NCBI GenBank assembly: GCA_910580015.1
Contig: CAJTVT010000005.1
Location: 1 to 64,000, forward strand
DNA length: 64,000 nucleotides
Source of the DNA: an uncultured Lachnospiraceae bacterium
GTDB taxonomy: Bacteria > Bacillota > Clostridia > Lachnospirales > Lachnospiraceae
Direction: 5' to 3'
Each line of letters opens with the position of its first letter. The first letter of the stretch is position 1. Shown in pieces: positions 7,574 through 15,186 of the stretch. The position numbers were made by a program, and so were the translations under genes. Below the pieces are notes generated by a model. It did no database searches. It was not told where the DNA came from and saw nothing but the letters and a program-made list of their open reading frames with translations.

Positions 7574-8053
7574 TTACTTTAATAAACTTGTACTTCATTC
7601 TATTCTCAGCTAAAGATTATATCATACCACTCCATAATATTCACTCACATTTATTCTAAAATATACAAAATTTCATATAAACATATAATTTCCATACATA
7701 CCTTCCATTCTATCTCTTTCGCAGGAAATCAAAACGTTAGAATGGTATCTATTTTAACCTTTTTTTGGTATAATAAAAAAGAGTAATGGATTTATATAAT
7801 GTCAAAGACGGCTTGTGTTTTACACATCTCGATGTCTTTGAACATTGATTTTTTGCAAATAATAGGGATGTCAGGTTGACTATTATTATCTCTTTTTTTA
7901 CAAATGTTTCCTGAATTTGATGATAAATTTAATAAAAGGCGATATTAAACATACAGTAGGACAGAAGATGAATATAACTTTAATTCTGATTATATATTGA
8001 ACTCTGTTAAAGTTAATAAAAATATAATCTAAAAACAAGAAAGAAGGAAGGCT
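7574..8053. other. AT-rich intergenic region upstream of deoB
   Basis: No gene is seen. It contains TATAAT at 7769-7774 with a weak -35, an 8-bp hairpin TCAAAGAC/GTCTTTGA (7802-7809 with 7834-7841, with an inner GTGT/ACAC) and then a T-run at 7849-7854. These could make a short RNA or an attenuated leader. A second promoter-like pair, TTGACT (7876-7881) and TACAAA (7899-7904) with a 17-bp spacer, could serve deoB. The rest is featureless. Confidence 0.4.
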
Positions 8054-9244
8054 ATGAAGAAATTTAAACGTATATTTATTATTGTAATAGACTCCTTGGG
8101 AGTGGGGGCGATGGAGGATGCAGAGAAATATGGGGATGCAGGAACGGATACACTGGGTCATATCTCTCAATCGGTGGAAGAATTTCAGATTCCCAATCTT
8201 CAAAAATTAGGAATGGCAAATCTTCATTCAATAAAACAGGTAGATCCATTAGAAGTTCCAATGGGATATTATATGAAGATGAAAGAAAAAAGTGTTGGAA
8301 AAGACACGATGACAGGCCACTGGGAAATGATGGGACTTTATATCACAAAGCCATTCCGAACTTTTACAGAACATGGATTTCCGCAAGCCTTGATTGAAGA
8401 ATTATCTAAAAGGACAGGACGCACAATCATTGGAAATAAAAGTGCAAGTGGTACAGAGATTTTAGAGGAACTTGGGGAAGAGGAAATTGAAAAGGGGCAT
8501 ATGATTGTGTACACGTCAGCAGACTCCGTTCTTCAAATCTGCGGAAATGAAGAAACGTTCGGATTGGAAGAATTATATCGCTGCTGCCAGATTGCCAGAG
8601 AGATCACAATGAAAGATGAATGGAAAGTGGGACGTGTCATTGCAAGACCCTATATTGGAAAAAGACGAGGAGAGTTTCAAAGAACCAGCAATCGACATGA
8701 CTATGCTTTAAAGCCTTATGGAAAAACGGTCTTGAATGTGTTGAAAGATGCAGGTTTAGACGTAATCTCTGTGGGGAAAATATATGATATATTTGATGGT
8801 GAAGGTTTGACAGAGTCCAATAAATCAAAGAGTTCTGTCCACGGAATGGAACAGACCATTGAGATTGCACAACGAGATTTTACAGGCCTGTGTTTTGTGA
8901 ATCTTGTGGACTTTGATGCGCTGTGGGGACATCGCAGAAATGCAATTGGGTATGCCAAGGAATTAGAACGTTTTGATATCAAGTTAGGCGAACTTTTGAA
9001 AATAATCACAGAGGAAGATTTGCTCATCATCACCGCAGACCATGGAAATGATCCAACTCATACAGGGACAGATCATACCAGAGAGCAGGTGCCATTTTTA
9101 GCTTATTCGCCAGCAATGAAAGGAAATGGAAAGCTTGACGATACGTCTACGTTTGCGGTAATTGGCGCCACGGTTGCGGATAACTTTGACTTGGAAATGC
9201 CAGAGGGAACGATTGGAGACTCTGTTTTAGGTTATCTTAAATGA
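8054..9244 (+). CDS. deoB: Phosphopentomutase
   Basis: DeoB interconverts (deoxy)ribose 1-phosphate and 5-phosphate, linking nucleoside phosphorylases to central metabolism. The 396-residue protein has the alkaline-phosphatase-fold metal sites at its start ('[13 protein letters not shown]'), the phosphorylated threonine region '[13 protein letters not shown]', and C-terminal metal ligands '[10 protein letters not shown]' and '[10 protein letters not shown]', then '[10 protein letters not shown]'. Length and order are as expected for the family. The ribosome site AAGGAAGG precedes ATG 8054. deoC follows 68 bases downstream, which completes the pathway from deoxyribose 1-phosphate to acetaldehyde and glyceraldehyde 3-phosphate, so the two probably act as one operon. 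Confidence 0.97.
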   Translation: MKKFKRIFIIVIDSLGVGAMEDAEKYGDAGTDTLGHISQSVEEFQIPNLQKLGMANLHSIKQVDPLEVPMGYYMKMKEKSVGKDTMTGHWEMMGLYITKPFRTFTEHGFPQALIEELSKRTGRTIIGNKSASGTEILEELGEEEIEKGHMIVYTSADSVLQICGNEETFGLEELYRCCQIAREITMKDEWKVGRVIARPYIGKRRGEFQRTSNRHDYALKPYGKTVLNVLKDAGLDVISVGKIYDIFDGEGLTESNKSKSSVHGMEQTIEIAQRDFTGLCFVNLVDFDALWGHRRNAIGYAKELERFDIKLGELLKIITEEDLLIITADHGNDPTHTGTDHTREQVPFLAYSPAMKGNGKLDDTSTFAVIGATVADNFDLEMPEGTIGDSVLGYLK

Positions 9245-9312
9245 ATGATAAATTAAATTTAAAATATATTATGTTAGATTAACTAATTAATTCTAATAGG
9301 AAAGGGATTGTT

Positions 9313-9981
9313 ATGGATAAAAAGAATGTTTTGAAAATGGTTGATCATACCCTGCTGACGCAGACTGCCACCTGGGAAGAAATCAAGGAACTATTGGACG
9401 ATGCAAGACACTATGGTACAGCTTCTGCCTGTATTCCAGCTGCTTATGTAAAACAGGCAGTGGAATATGTGCAGGGACAACTTCCGATCTGTACCGTAAT
9501 TGGGTTCCCCAATGGTTATAGTACAACTGCGGCAAAAGTTTTTGAGGCAACAGATGCGGTATCGAACGGAGCTGGTGAGATTGATATGGTCATTAATATA
9601 GGATATTTAAAAGATCACAGATATCAAGAGATTGAGGAGGAAATTCGTAAAGTTCATCAAGCATGTAGTGGGAAGATATTAAAGGTAATTATAGAGACTT
9701 GTCTATTGACCAAGGAAGAGAAAATAAAAATGTGTGAAATTGTGACAAATGCAGGGGCAGAATATATCAAGACTTCCACGGGATTTTCCGAGGCAGGGGC
9801 TGTCTTTGATGATGTAGCGTTGATGCGGCGACATGTGGGAAATGATGTAAAGATCAAAGCGGCAGGTGGAATTGCGTCATTTGAAGATGCGGAGGAATTT
9901 ATCCGACTGGGGGCAGAACGTTTAGGAACAAGTAGACTAATAAAAATTATGAAAAATACAGATACAGAGACAACTTATTAA
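9313..9981 (+). CDS. deoC: Deoxyribose-phosphate aldolase
   Basis: DeoC cleaves 2-deoxyribose 5-phosphate into acetaldehyde and glyceraldehyde 3-phosphate in the cytosol. The 222-residue class I aldolase shows the early Asp of 'VDHTLL', the motif 'EIDMVINIG', the Schiff-base lysine in 'EYIKTSTGF' and a second lysine in 'VKIKAAGGI'. The C-terminal phosphate site is 'GAERLGTSR'. AGGAAAGGG precedes the ATG. It is downstream of deoB and upstream of an amidohydrolase on the same strand; together they look like a nucleoside-salvage operon. Confidence 0.97.
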   Translation: MDKKNVLKMVDHTLLTQTATWEEIKELLDDARHYGTASACIPAAYVKQAVEYVQGQLPICTVIGFPNGYSTTAAKVFEATDAVSNGAGEIDMVINIGYLKDHRYQEIEEEIRKVHQACSGKILKVIIETCLLTKEEKIKMCEIVTNAGAEYIKTSTGFSEAGAVFDDVALMRRHVGNDVKIKAAGGIASFEDAEEFIRLGAERLGTSRLIKIMKNTDTETTY

Positions 9982-10084
9982 TTCTTTCATTAATAAATTC
10001 TCTTTCGATGTTTTGAAAATTTCATGGAAATTATGAATCATATTTCATAAAAATGGGATTTAATAAAATAGAAGGAGGCACAAA

Positions 10085-11257
10085 ATGAGAGAACAATTGG
10101 TAATTAGGCACGGATTGGTACATGATGCGGTTCACCGAAACCCATATATGGCAGATATTTTGGTGGAGGAGGGGAAGATTAAGAAAATACTTCCAAAGCT
10201 AGAGGAAGATACCATAAAAAATGCAAAAATATTAGATGCGGCAGGTCTTTGGGTTTTTCCTGGCTTTGTGGAAGCACATTGTCATTTGGGTCTGGATGGT
10301 TATGGGATAGGATTTGAGGGAGCAGATTATAATGAAGTGACAGACTCTTTGACGCCACAGTTATCAGCAGTTGATGGATTAAATCCCCAGGATGAGAGTA
10401 TTCGACTTGCAATGGAAGCGGGAGTGACCTGTGTGGCTGCGGGTCCAGGAAGTTCGAATGTATTGGGAGGAACATTTACCGTATATAAGACAGTTGGCAA
10501 GCGGATTGATGATATGATCGTGAAAGAGCGAGCTGCTATGAAATGTGCATTTGGTGAAAATCCTAAAGTTTGTTATAAGGAGAAAGATAATTACTCGCGA
10601 ATGAGCACAGCCTCTAAGATTCGAATTATGTTGATGCGCACGAGAGAATATCTAGCAAAACAGGAGGCGGCTGGGGAAGATATTTGGAAGCGTCCTCCTT
10701 ATGATCCTAAGTTGGAGGCTTTAATTCCAGTGATTCAAGGAAAACTTCCTCTGAAAGCTCATGTTCATCAAGCCAATGATATATATACAGCGATCCGAAT
10801 TGCAAAAGAGTTTCAGGTAGGTCTTGCTCTGGATCATTGTACAGATGGTTCATTGATAGCAGATGATTTGGCAAAAGAAGGTTATTCAGTCGCGGTGGGG
10901 CCATCCTTGGGCCATGCCACTAAATTCGAACTAAAAAATAAAAGTTTTGCTACTCCAGGGGATCTCGTTCAGGCAGGGTGTCAAGTGTCTATTATCACAG
11001 ATTCACCAGTGATTCCACAGCAATACCTTGCGTTGTGTGCTGGACTGGCTGTAAAATCAGGTATGGATGAGTTTGATGCTCTCAAGGCAATCACCATTCA
11101 AGCAGCGAGACATATTGGTGTGCAGGATAGAGTAGGTTCTCTGGAAGTTGGGAAAGATGCAGATCTTGTGATAGCTTCTGGAAATCCTCTTGTGTCAGAT
11201 ACAAAGATTCAATTTGTTATCATTGATGGAAAAGTGACGTATTCTGTCAAGAAATAA
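10085..11257 (+). CDS. Amidohydrolase (imidazolonepropionase-like)
   Basis: This is a 390-residue metal-dependent hydrolase of the amidohydrolase superfamily. Visible metal ligands are the HxH of 'FVEAHCHLG', the His of 'LKAHVHQ', the His of 'ALDHCTDG' and the Asp of 'IITDSPV'. The typical C-terminal composite domain follows ('VGSLEVGKDADLVI'). The AAGGAGG ribosome site lies 7 bases before ATG 10085. The substrate cannot be read from sequence; relatives hydrolyse cyclic amides such as imidazolone, hydantoin or dihydropyrimidines. Its position after deoB-deoC suggests a link to nucleoside or base breakdown, but the 103-bp gap leaves room for a separate promoter. Confidence 0.85.
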   Translation: MREQLVIRHGLVHDAVHRNPYMADILVEEGKIKKILPKLEEDTIKNAKILDAAGLWVFPGFVEAHCHLGLDGYGIGFEGADYNEVTDSLTPQLSAVDGLNPQDESIRLAMEAGVTCVAAGPGSSNVLGGTFTVYKTVGKRIDDMIVKERAAMKCAFGENPKVCYKEKDNYSRMSTASKIRIMLMRTREYLAKQEAAGEDIWKRPPYDPKLEALIPVIQGKLPLKAHVHQANDIYTAIRIAKEFQVGLALDHCTDGSLIADDLAKEGYSVAVGPSLGHATKFELKNKSFATPGDLVQAGCQVSIITDSPVIPQQYLALCAGLAVKSGMDEFDALKAITIQAARHIGVQDRVGSLEVGKDADLVIASGNPLVSDTKIQFVIIDGKVTYSVKK

Positions 11258-11291
11258 AATGATCCTATAAAAAATAAGTAAGAATGGAAGG

Positions 11292-11318
11292 AAAGCGCTG
11301 CCTTGCGGCAACGCTTTT
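11292..11318 (+). terminator. Terminator after the amidohydrolase
   Basis: The stem AAAGCG-TGCC pairs with GGCA-CGCTTT around a four-base loop and is followed by TTTT. Confidence 0.6.
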
Positions 11319-11645
11319 GGGGGAGTAAATTTATGAAATGTTTCATGGGGTGCCACATCTTGGGCGGTGGCACCGCCAATATATGTAAATAACTTTCTCA
11401 ACAAAAAAGTTAAATTATTGTTTGTCGAAGCTGATAACGGTGCGCGCTTTGTATGTCATCAACTTCATTTGATAAAACAAGTATAGGATATAAATGTGTG
11501 CAAAGTGTGGACATTTTCTAAAAGAAACATAAAGATTTCGAAAGAAATTATGAAGAAATGGTAAAAAAAACGTTAGATAATTTTTGAGATGGGATTTTAC
11601 AATATTTTTTTAATTTGAGAATGTGCTATTTCAAGGATTTGTGTA
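11319..11645. other. Intergenic region with a second GC-rich hairpin
   Basis: GGTGCCAC (11349-11356) pairs with GTGGCACC (11367-11374), and GGCGGTGGCACCGCC (11364-11378) is itself palindromic, so two alternative structures exist. There is no T-run. The remainder is AT-rich with no gene. Confidence 0.4.
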
Positions 11646-11674
11646 TTGAAATATATATTTGAATATAGTAGAAT
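11646..11674 (+). promoter_or_regulatory. Promoter of the His/Cys repeat protein
   Basis: TTGAAA (11646-11651), a 17-bp spacer and TAGAAT (11669-11674) predict a start near 11681 and an 80-nt leader with a small CATGG/CCATG hairpin. Confidence 0.65.
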
Positions 11675-11760
11675 GACAGTTACCAGGCGGATAGAGACGG
11701 ACAATGCATACATGGCAACCATGCTTGGAAAATAAGTTTAAATTTTAGGAGGGTTCGTTT

Positions 11761-12351
11761 ATGAAAAAAATCAAAACGTTACTTTTAGCATTTGCAATTG
11801 TCCTCACTGCGTTGCAGTCGCCGGTGCAAGTTTCAGCGCATGGTCACGGTTCTGGAGGAGGAAATGGAGGACACCATACGGAAACTTACGGTCCATGTAG
11901 TGTATCAGGATGTAATGTCTCAGGGCAGCATCAGCATGGAAGTAAACGTTACAGCGGCCATTCTGGACATTGTGTAACCTACAGTCAGTGCAATGTCTCA
12001 GGGTGCAACAAGACCAAAGGTCATACCCATCATGGTAAGTATTATTATGGTCACTCGAACAGCAAGGTATACAGCCAATGTAAAGTGTCAGGATGTGATA
12101 AGACCAAGAAACATAAGCACAATGGAAAATATTATTATGGACATTCCAGCAAATGTATTACCTACAGTCAGTGTACCGTATCAGGATGTGACAAGACGAA
12201 AAAGCATAAACACAATGGAAAATGTTATTATGGACATTCCAATGGTAAGAAAGTCTATAGTCAGTGTACCGTGTCAGGATGTGATAAGACGAAAAAGCAT
12301 AAGCATAGCGGCAAATACTACTATGGCCATTCAACGATAAAGAGTTATTAA
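11761..12351 (+). CDS. Secreted His/Cys tandem-repeat protein, unknown function
   Basis: This is a 196-residue protein with a clear signal peptide (basic MKKIK, hydrophobic core, cleavage likely after 'VQVSA'). The mature part starts with a Gly/His-rich segment (HGHGSGGGNGGHH) and then has five repeats of 27-31 residues with the pattern YxxCxVSGCxxxxxHxHxGKxYxGHS. Each unit thus offers two Cys in C-x4-C, an HxH and a final His, a likely zinc or copper site. The last three units are nearly identical, pointing to recent duplication. It has its own promoter and terminator. It was not recognised as a named family; metal capture at the surface is a guess from composition. Confidence 0.8.
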   Translation: MKKIKTLLLAFAIVLTALQSPVQVSAHGHGSGGGNGGHHTETYGPCSVSGCNVSGQHQHGSKRYSGHSGHCVTYSQCNVSGCNKTKGHTHHGKYYYGHSNSKVYSQCKVSGCDKTKKHKHNGKYYYGHSSKCITYSQCTVSGCDKTKKHKHNGKCYYGHSNGKKVYSQCTVSGCDKTKKHKHSGKYYYGHSTIKSY

Positions 12352-12373
12352 ACCATAATTCGTTTTCAATTGT

Positions 12374-12403
12374 AAGTGGCTGTGCAAAAGAAGGCCACTT
12401 TAT
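12374..12403 (+). terminator. Terminator after the repeat protein
   Basis: The 7-bp stem AAGTGGC/GCCACTT encloses a 13-base loop; the T-run is short. Confidence 0.5.
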
Positions 12404-12440
12404 GGGAAATAGGCTGATATTTTAATAACATTAATTTAAA

Positions 12441-12541
12441 GATGGGACTGTTGCATGAAGGATATGGCGGGATATGAGAATTTTAAAGCAAAGATATTTC
12501 ATATTCTGTCTGTCTAATCTCCGATGTGACAGTCCCATTTA
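12441..12541. repeat. Small hairpin element, family B copy 1
   Basis: GATGGGACTGT at the left end pairs with ACAGTCCCAT at the right (ATGTGACAGTCCC, ending about 12539), about 100 bp apart. The motif order (G)ACTGTtGCAT ... ATGTGACAGT is shared with the element at 14463-14571. It ends just before the ribosome site of the next gene, so it lies in that gene's leader. Confidence 0.5.
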
Positions 12542-12558
12542 CACAGGAGGGTTACGGA

Positions 12559-13671
12559 ATGGAAAAATCAAAAGTATACTTTACAACTTTTAAAACTTCA
12601 TTTTCTGAGAATTTACCAGCCAAGTTAAGGCGTTTGATTCTCACAGCAGGAATCAAAGATATTGATTTTACAGATAAATATGCAGCAATTAAAATACACT
12701 TTGGGGAACTTGGAAATCTTGCGTTTTTGCGTCCAAACTATGCTAGGACAGTGGTGGATGTTGTAAAAGAATTGGGAGGAAAAGCATTTTTGACAGACTG
12801 CAATACACTGTATGTTGGAAGCAGAAAAAACGCTCTGGATCATCTAGATACCGCCTATCAGAATGGATTTTCTCCTTTTTCTACTGGTTGTCATGTGTTG
12901 ATTGCAGATGGACTAAAAGGGACAGATGAAGCGTTGGTTCCCATCGATGGGGAATATGTGAAAGAAGCCAAAATAGGCAGAGCTGTAATGGATGCAGATG
13001 TATTTATCTCTCTGAATCATTTTAAAGGACATGAAATGGCAGGGTTTGGAGGCGCCTTAAAAAATATTGGTATGGGGTGTGGTTCCAGAGCTGGAAAAAT
13101 GGAGATGCACAGTGAAGGAAAACCTTACGTAAATCAGGAAAAATGCATCGGATGCAAAATGTGTACGAAAGTGTGTGCCCATGAAGGTGTTACAGTTGCA
13201 GATAAAAAGGCATCGATCAACCAAGAAAAATGTGTGGGTTGCGGTCGCTGTATCGGAGTATGTCCAAAGGACGCTGTGGAGCCTTCTTTTGGCAAATCCA
13301 ACGATGTGATGAATTATAAAATGGCAGAGTACAGTAAAGCAGTTCTTGGAGATCGTCCGCATTTTCATATTTCTATTATCTGTGATGTATCTCCCAATTG
13401 CGACTGTCATGCAGAAAATGATATTCCTATTATTCCAAATGTAGGGATGTTTGCCTCCTTCGATCCAGTGGCACTGGATGTAGCCTGTGCGGATGCCTGC
13501 AACCGTCAGCCCGTCATTGCAGGGAGTGTGCTGGCAGGATCAGAATGCCATGAACATTCAGAGCATGATCATTTTCATATGGTGCACCCAGACACTAATT
13601 GGAAGTCATGTGTGGAACACGCCCAGAAAATCGGGATTGGCAATCAGGAATATGAATTGATAGAGATTTAG
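12559..13671 (+). CDS. DUF362 domain protein with two [4Fe-4S] ferredoxin motifs
   Basis: This is a 370-residue cytosolic iron-sulfur protein. Residues 1-190 match the DUF362 fold ('KIHFGELGN', 'LTDCNTLY', 'SLNHFKGHEMAGFGGALKNIGMGCGSR'). Two classic 4Fe-4S motifs follow, 'CIGCKMCTKVC' and 'CVGCGRCIGVCP', then a C-terminal DUF362 part with 'FDPVALDVAC' and a His-rich stretch (HEHSEHDHFHM). The start at 12559 is 7 bases after AGGAGGG; an upstream GTG/ATG lies inside the hairpin element. The physiological electron partner is unknown. Its last 55 bases are duplicated at 14365-14419, beyond a toxin-antitoxin cassette. Confidence 0.88.
   Translation: MEKSKVYFTTFKTSFSENLPAKLRRLILTAGIKDIDFTDKYAAIKIHFGELGNLAFLRPNYARTVVDVVKELGGKAFLTDCNTLYVGSRKNALDHLDTAYQNGFSPFSTGCHVLIADGLKGTDEALVPIDGEYVKEAKIGRAVMDADVFISLNHFKGHEMAGFGGALKNIGMGCGSRAGKMEMHSEGKPYVNQEKCIGCKMCTKVCAHEGVTVADKKASINQEKCVGCGRCIGVCPKDAVEPSFGKSNDVMNYKMAEYSKAVLGDRPHFHISIICDVSPNCDCHAENDIPIIPNVGMFASFDPVALDVACADACNRQPVIAGSVLAGSECHEHSEHDHFHMVHPDTNWKSCVEHAQKIGIGNQEYELIEI
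13613..13667 (+). repeat. 55-bp direct repeat, left copy (end of DUF362 gene)
   Basis: The segment from TGGAACACGCCC to TTGATAGAGAT recurs at 14365-14419 with a single mismatch (C/A at 13641). The two copies bracket the PIN toxin-antitoxin cassette. Confidence 0.9.
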
Positions 13672-13693
13672 AAAGACCAAATGGAGATATAAC

Positions 13694-14137
13694 GTGAAAA
13701 TTTATATGGATAACTGTTGTTATAATCGACCTTATGATGATCAGACGCAGATAAGAATATATTTGGAGACAGAGGCAAAATTATACATTCAAGAACAAAT
13801 CAGAAATGGTGAATTTGAGCTTGTGACATCCTATATGTTAGAATATGAAAATGGGAAAAATAGATTTTCTCATAAAAAGAAAGCAATTGCTGAATTTATG
13901 GATACAAACGAATCATATTATGTTGGAATTGAGAGGCAAGTAGAAGCAAGGGAAATTGCAGAGCAAATTATGAAATCTGGAATAAAAAGTGCGGACGCAC
14001 TTCATGTTTCATGCGCGATTTTGGCAGGATGTGATTATTTTATTACAACAGATGATCGTTTATTGAAATTTCATACATTGGAAATCAATATCGTAACACC
14101 AGGAGAATTTATTAGAAGATTGGAGGCAGAAGAGTAA
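13694..14137 (+). CDS. PIN-domain toxin (VapC-like)
   Basis: This is a 147-residue predicted RNase with a PIN fold. Acidic metal ligands can be placed at D6 ('IYMDNCCYNRP'), in the E-rich segment 'MLEYENGKN', and in 'SADALHVSCAILAGCDYFITTDDRLLK', the usual C-terminal PIN signature. The start is a GTG with GGAG seven bases upstream. It overlaps the next ORF (TAATG), so the two are translationally coupled. In most VapBC pairs the antitoxin comes first; here the PIN gene is first. The cassette is flanked by a 55-bp repeat of the preceding gene's end, suggesting it was inserted as a unit. The RNA target is unknown. Confidence 0.8.
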   Translation: MKIYMDNCCYNRPYDDQTQIRIYLETEAKLYIQEQIRNGEFELVTSYMLEYENGKNRFSHKKKAIAEFMDTNESYYVGIERQVEAREIAEQIMKSGIKSADALHVSCAILAGCDYFITTDDRLLKFHTLEINIVTPGEFIRRLEAEE

Positions 14138-14361
14138 TGAAAACCTCTGTAGACATTATGGACGCCGGTTTCGCGTGTTTGGTTGAAAATCTTGGAGTAG
14201 TTAATGCGGAACGGTTTGTGTCTATGATTAAGAGAGAAAACTTTGATTATACAATTTGGAGAAGAGAATATTTTGATAAATTGGATTTAGATCAGATTAG
14301 TATCGAGGCAGAAGAGTATGTGCATAGACATCCGCACAGTGGCCGTGGCATAAGGGTTTAG
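14137..14361 (+). CDS. Putative antitoxin of the PIN cassette
   Basis: This is a 74-residue protein that begins in the overlap with the PIN gene stop. It starts 'MKTSVDIMDAGF' and has a predicted helical middle ('AERFVSMIKREN') and an acidic C-terminal part with 'EEYVHRHPH'. There is no obvious helix-turn-helix or ribbon-helix-helix. The role as antitoxin is inferred from size, overlap and pairing with a PIN protein. An alternative is a small accessory protein of the same cassette. Confidence 0.6.
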   Translation: MKTSVDIMDAGFACLVENLGVVNAERFVSMIKRENFDYTIWRREYFDKLDLDQISIEAEEYVHRHPHSGRGIRV

Positions 14362-14364
14362 AAA

Positions 14365-14419
14365 TGGAACACGCCCAGAAAATCGGGATTGGAAATCAGG
14401 AATATGAATTGATAGAGAT
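14365..14419 (+). repeat. 55-bp direct repeat, right copy
   Basis: This copies the 3' end of the DUF362 gene (13613-13667), with one mismatch. It is followed by a further partial copy of its end (TATGAATTGATAGA(G/A)ATATAATATAA, about 14402-14457 in tandem). Confidence 0.9.
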
Positions 14420-14462
14420 ATAATATAAAAATTATGAATTGATAGAAATATAATATAATTCT

Positions 14463-14571
14463 AAAGAGTTGTCGCATATAGAAAATAAAAACATGATATG
14501 GTACATGCAGGAAGTATAATCTTCCATATCTTGTGTTTTGTTTTTTTAATGTGACAGCTCTTTGTTTTTTT
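14463..14571 (+). terminator. Long hairpin with T-run (family B element copy 2)
   Basis: AAAGAGTTGTCGCAT (14463-14477) pairs with ATGTGACAGCTCTTT (14549-14563), and inner arms GATATGG/CCATATC extend the stem. A T-rich run follows, so it can terminate the PIN cassette transcript. Its ends resemble the element at 12441-12541. Confidence 0.6.
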
Positions 14572-14606
14572 GGTAATCTTTTTGGAATTTTTTAGTAAAT
14601 ATTACC

Positions 14607-14635
14607 TTGAATTAAAGAAATTTATCTGATATAAT
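14607..14635 (+). promoter_or_regulatory. Promoter of first GH101 gene
   Basis: TTGAAT (14607-14612), 17 bp, TATAAT (14630-14635). The region is paralogous to that before the second GH101 gene. Confidence 0.7.
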
Positions 14636-14641
14636 AAAAAC

Positions 14642-15186
14642 ACTTTATATTAAATATGCACAAAAACATTGGCAATGTGACTGATGAAAATATTAAAATT
14701 TTCAAAAGAAATTAGGGATTATCAAGAATAGTGTGGTGATTGTATATAGTAAAAGTGCTATTTTAGATAAGGTTTTTGCTAATGTGTTTCGAAAAAATGT
14801 GGACAGAGAGGATATCCGGTCTAAAGTGCGTTTGAAGATAATTTTCTAATTCAGATGGTTTTCTATCAGATGTTTCCCTTATTTTGTGGAAGGTTTATGA
14901 TAACGGAATTTGGCATAGATATGCTGCAAGCTTGGGGATACAGGAGAAGATATTCAAATACGCTCTGAGAAAATATGCTATAGGAGGTGATTATCTAAGT
15001 AAGGCGGATATACTCTCAGATTTCATTTTTGAGGGAATTTGTGCAGATGTTAAGGTTTCAGAAACTATTGGCAGTATGGGTGGGTATTTAGGAAGGTTTC
15101 ATGGAGGAATATTTCTATCCATACGGACGGAAAAATAAACCTTAAATTTGATAATAGGGTTTATTGAATCAGTGAGGTAATTGCTT
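14642..15186 (+). promoter_or_regulatory. Long 5' leader of first GH101 gene
   Basis: About 540 nt separate the promoter from the start codon. Two structures near the 3' end recur in the second gene's leader: GTATGG (15074) with CCATAC (15119), and the 8-bp stem AATAAACC/GGTTTATT with a 16-nt loop (15134-15165), just before the GAGGT ribosome site. A TTG-started ORF (14884-15138) has no counterpart in the other leader and is not called. Confidence 0.55.

Noticed and set aside
14884..15138. 84-codon ORF in the first GH101 leader
   Set aside because: It uses a TTG start, has no ribosome site and has no counterpart in the paralogous leader of the second gene.
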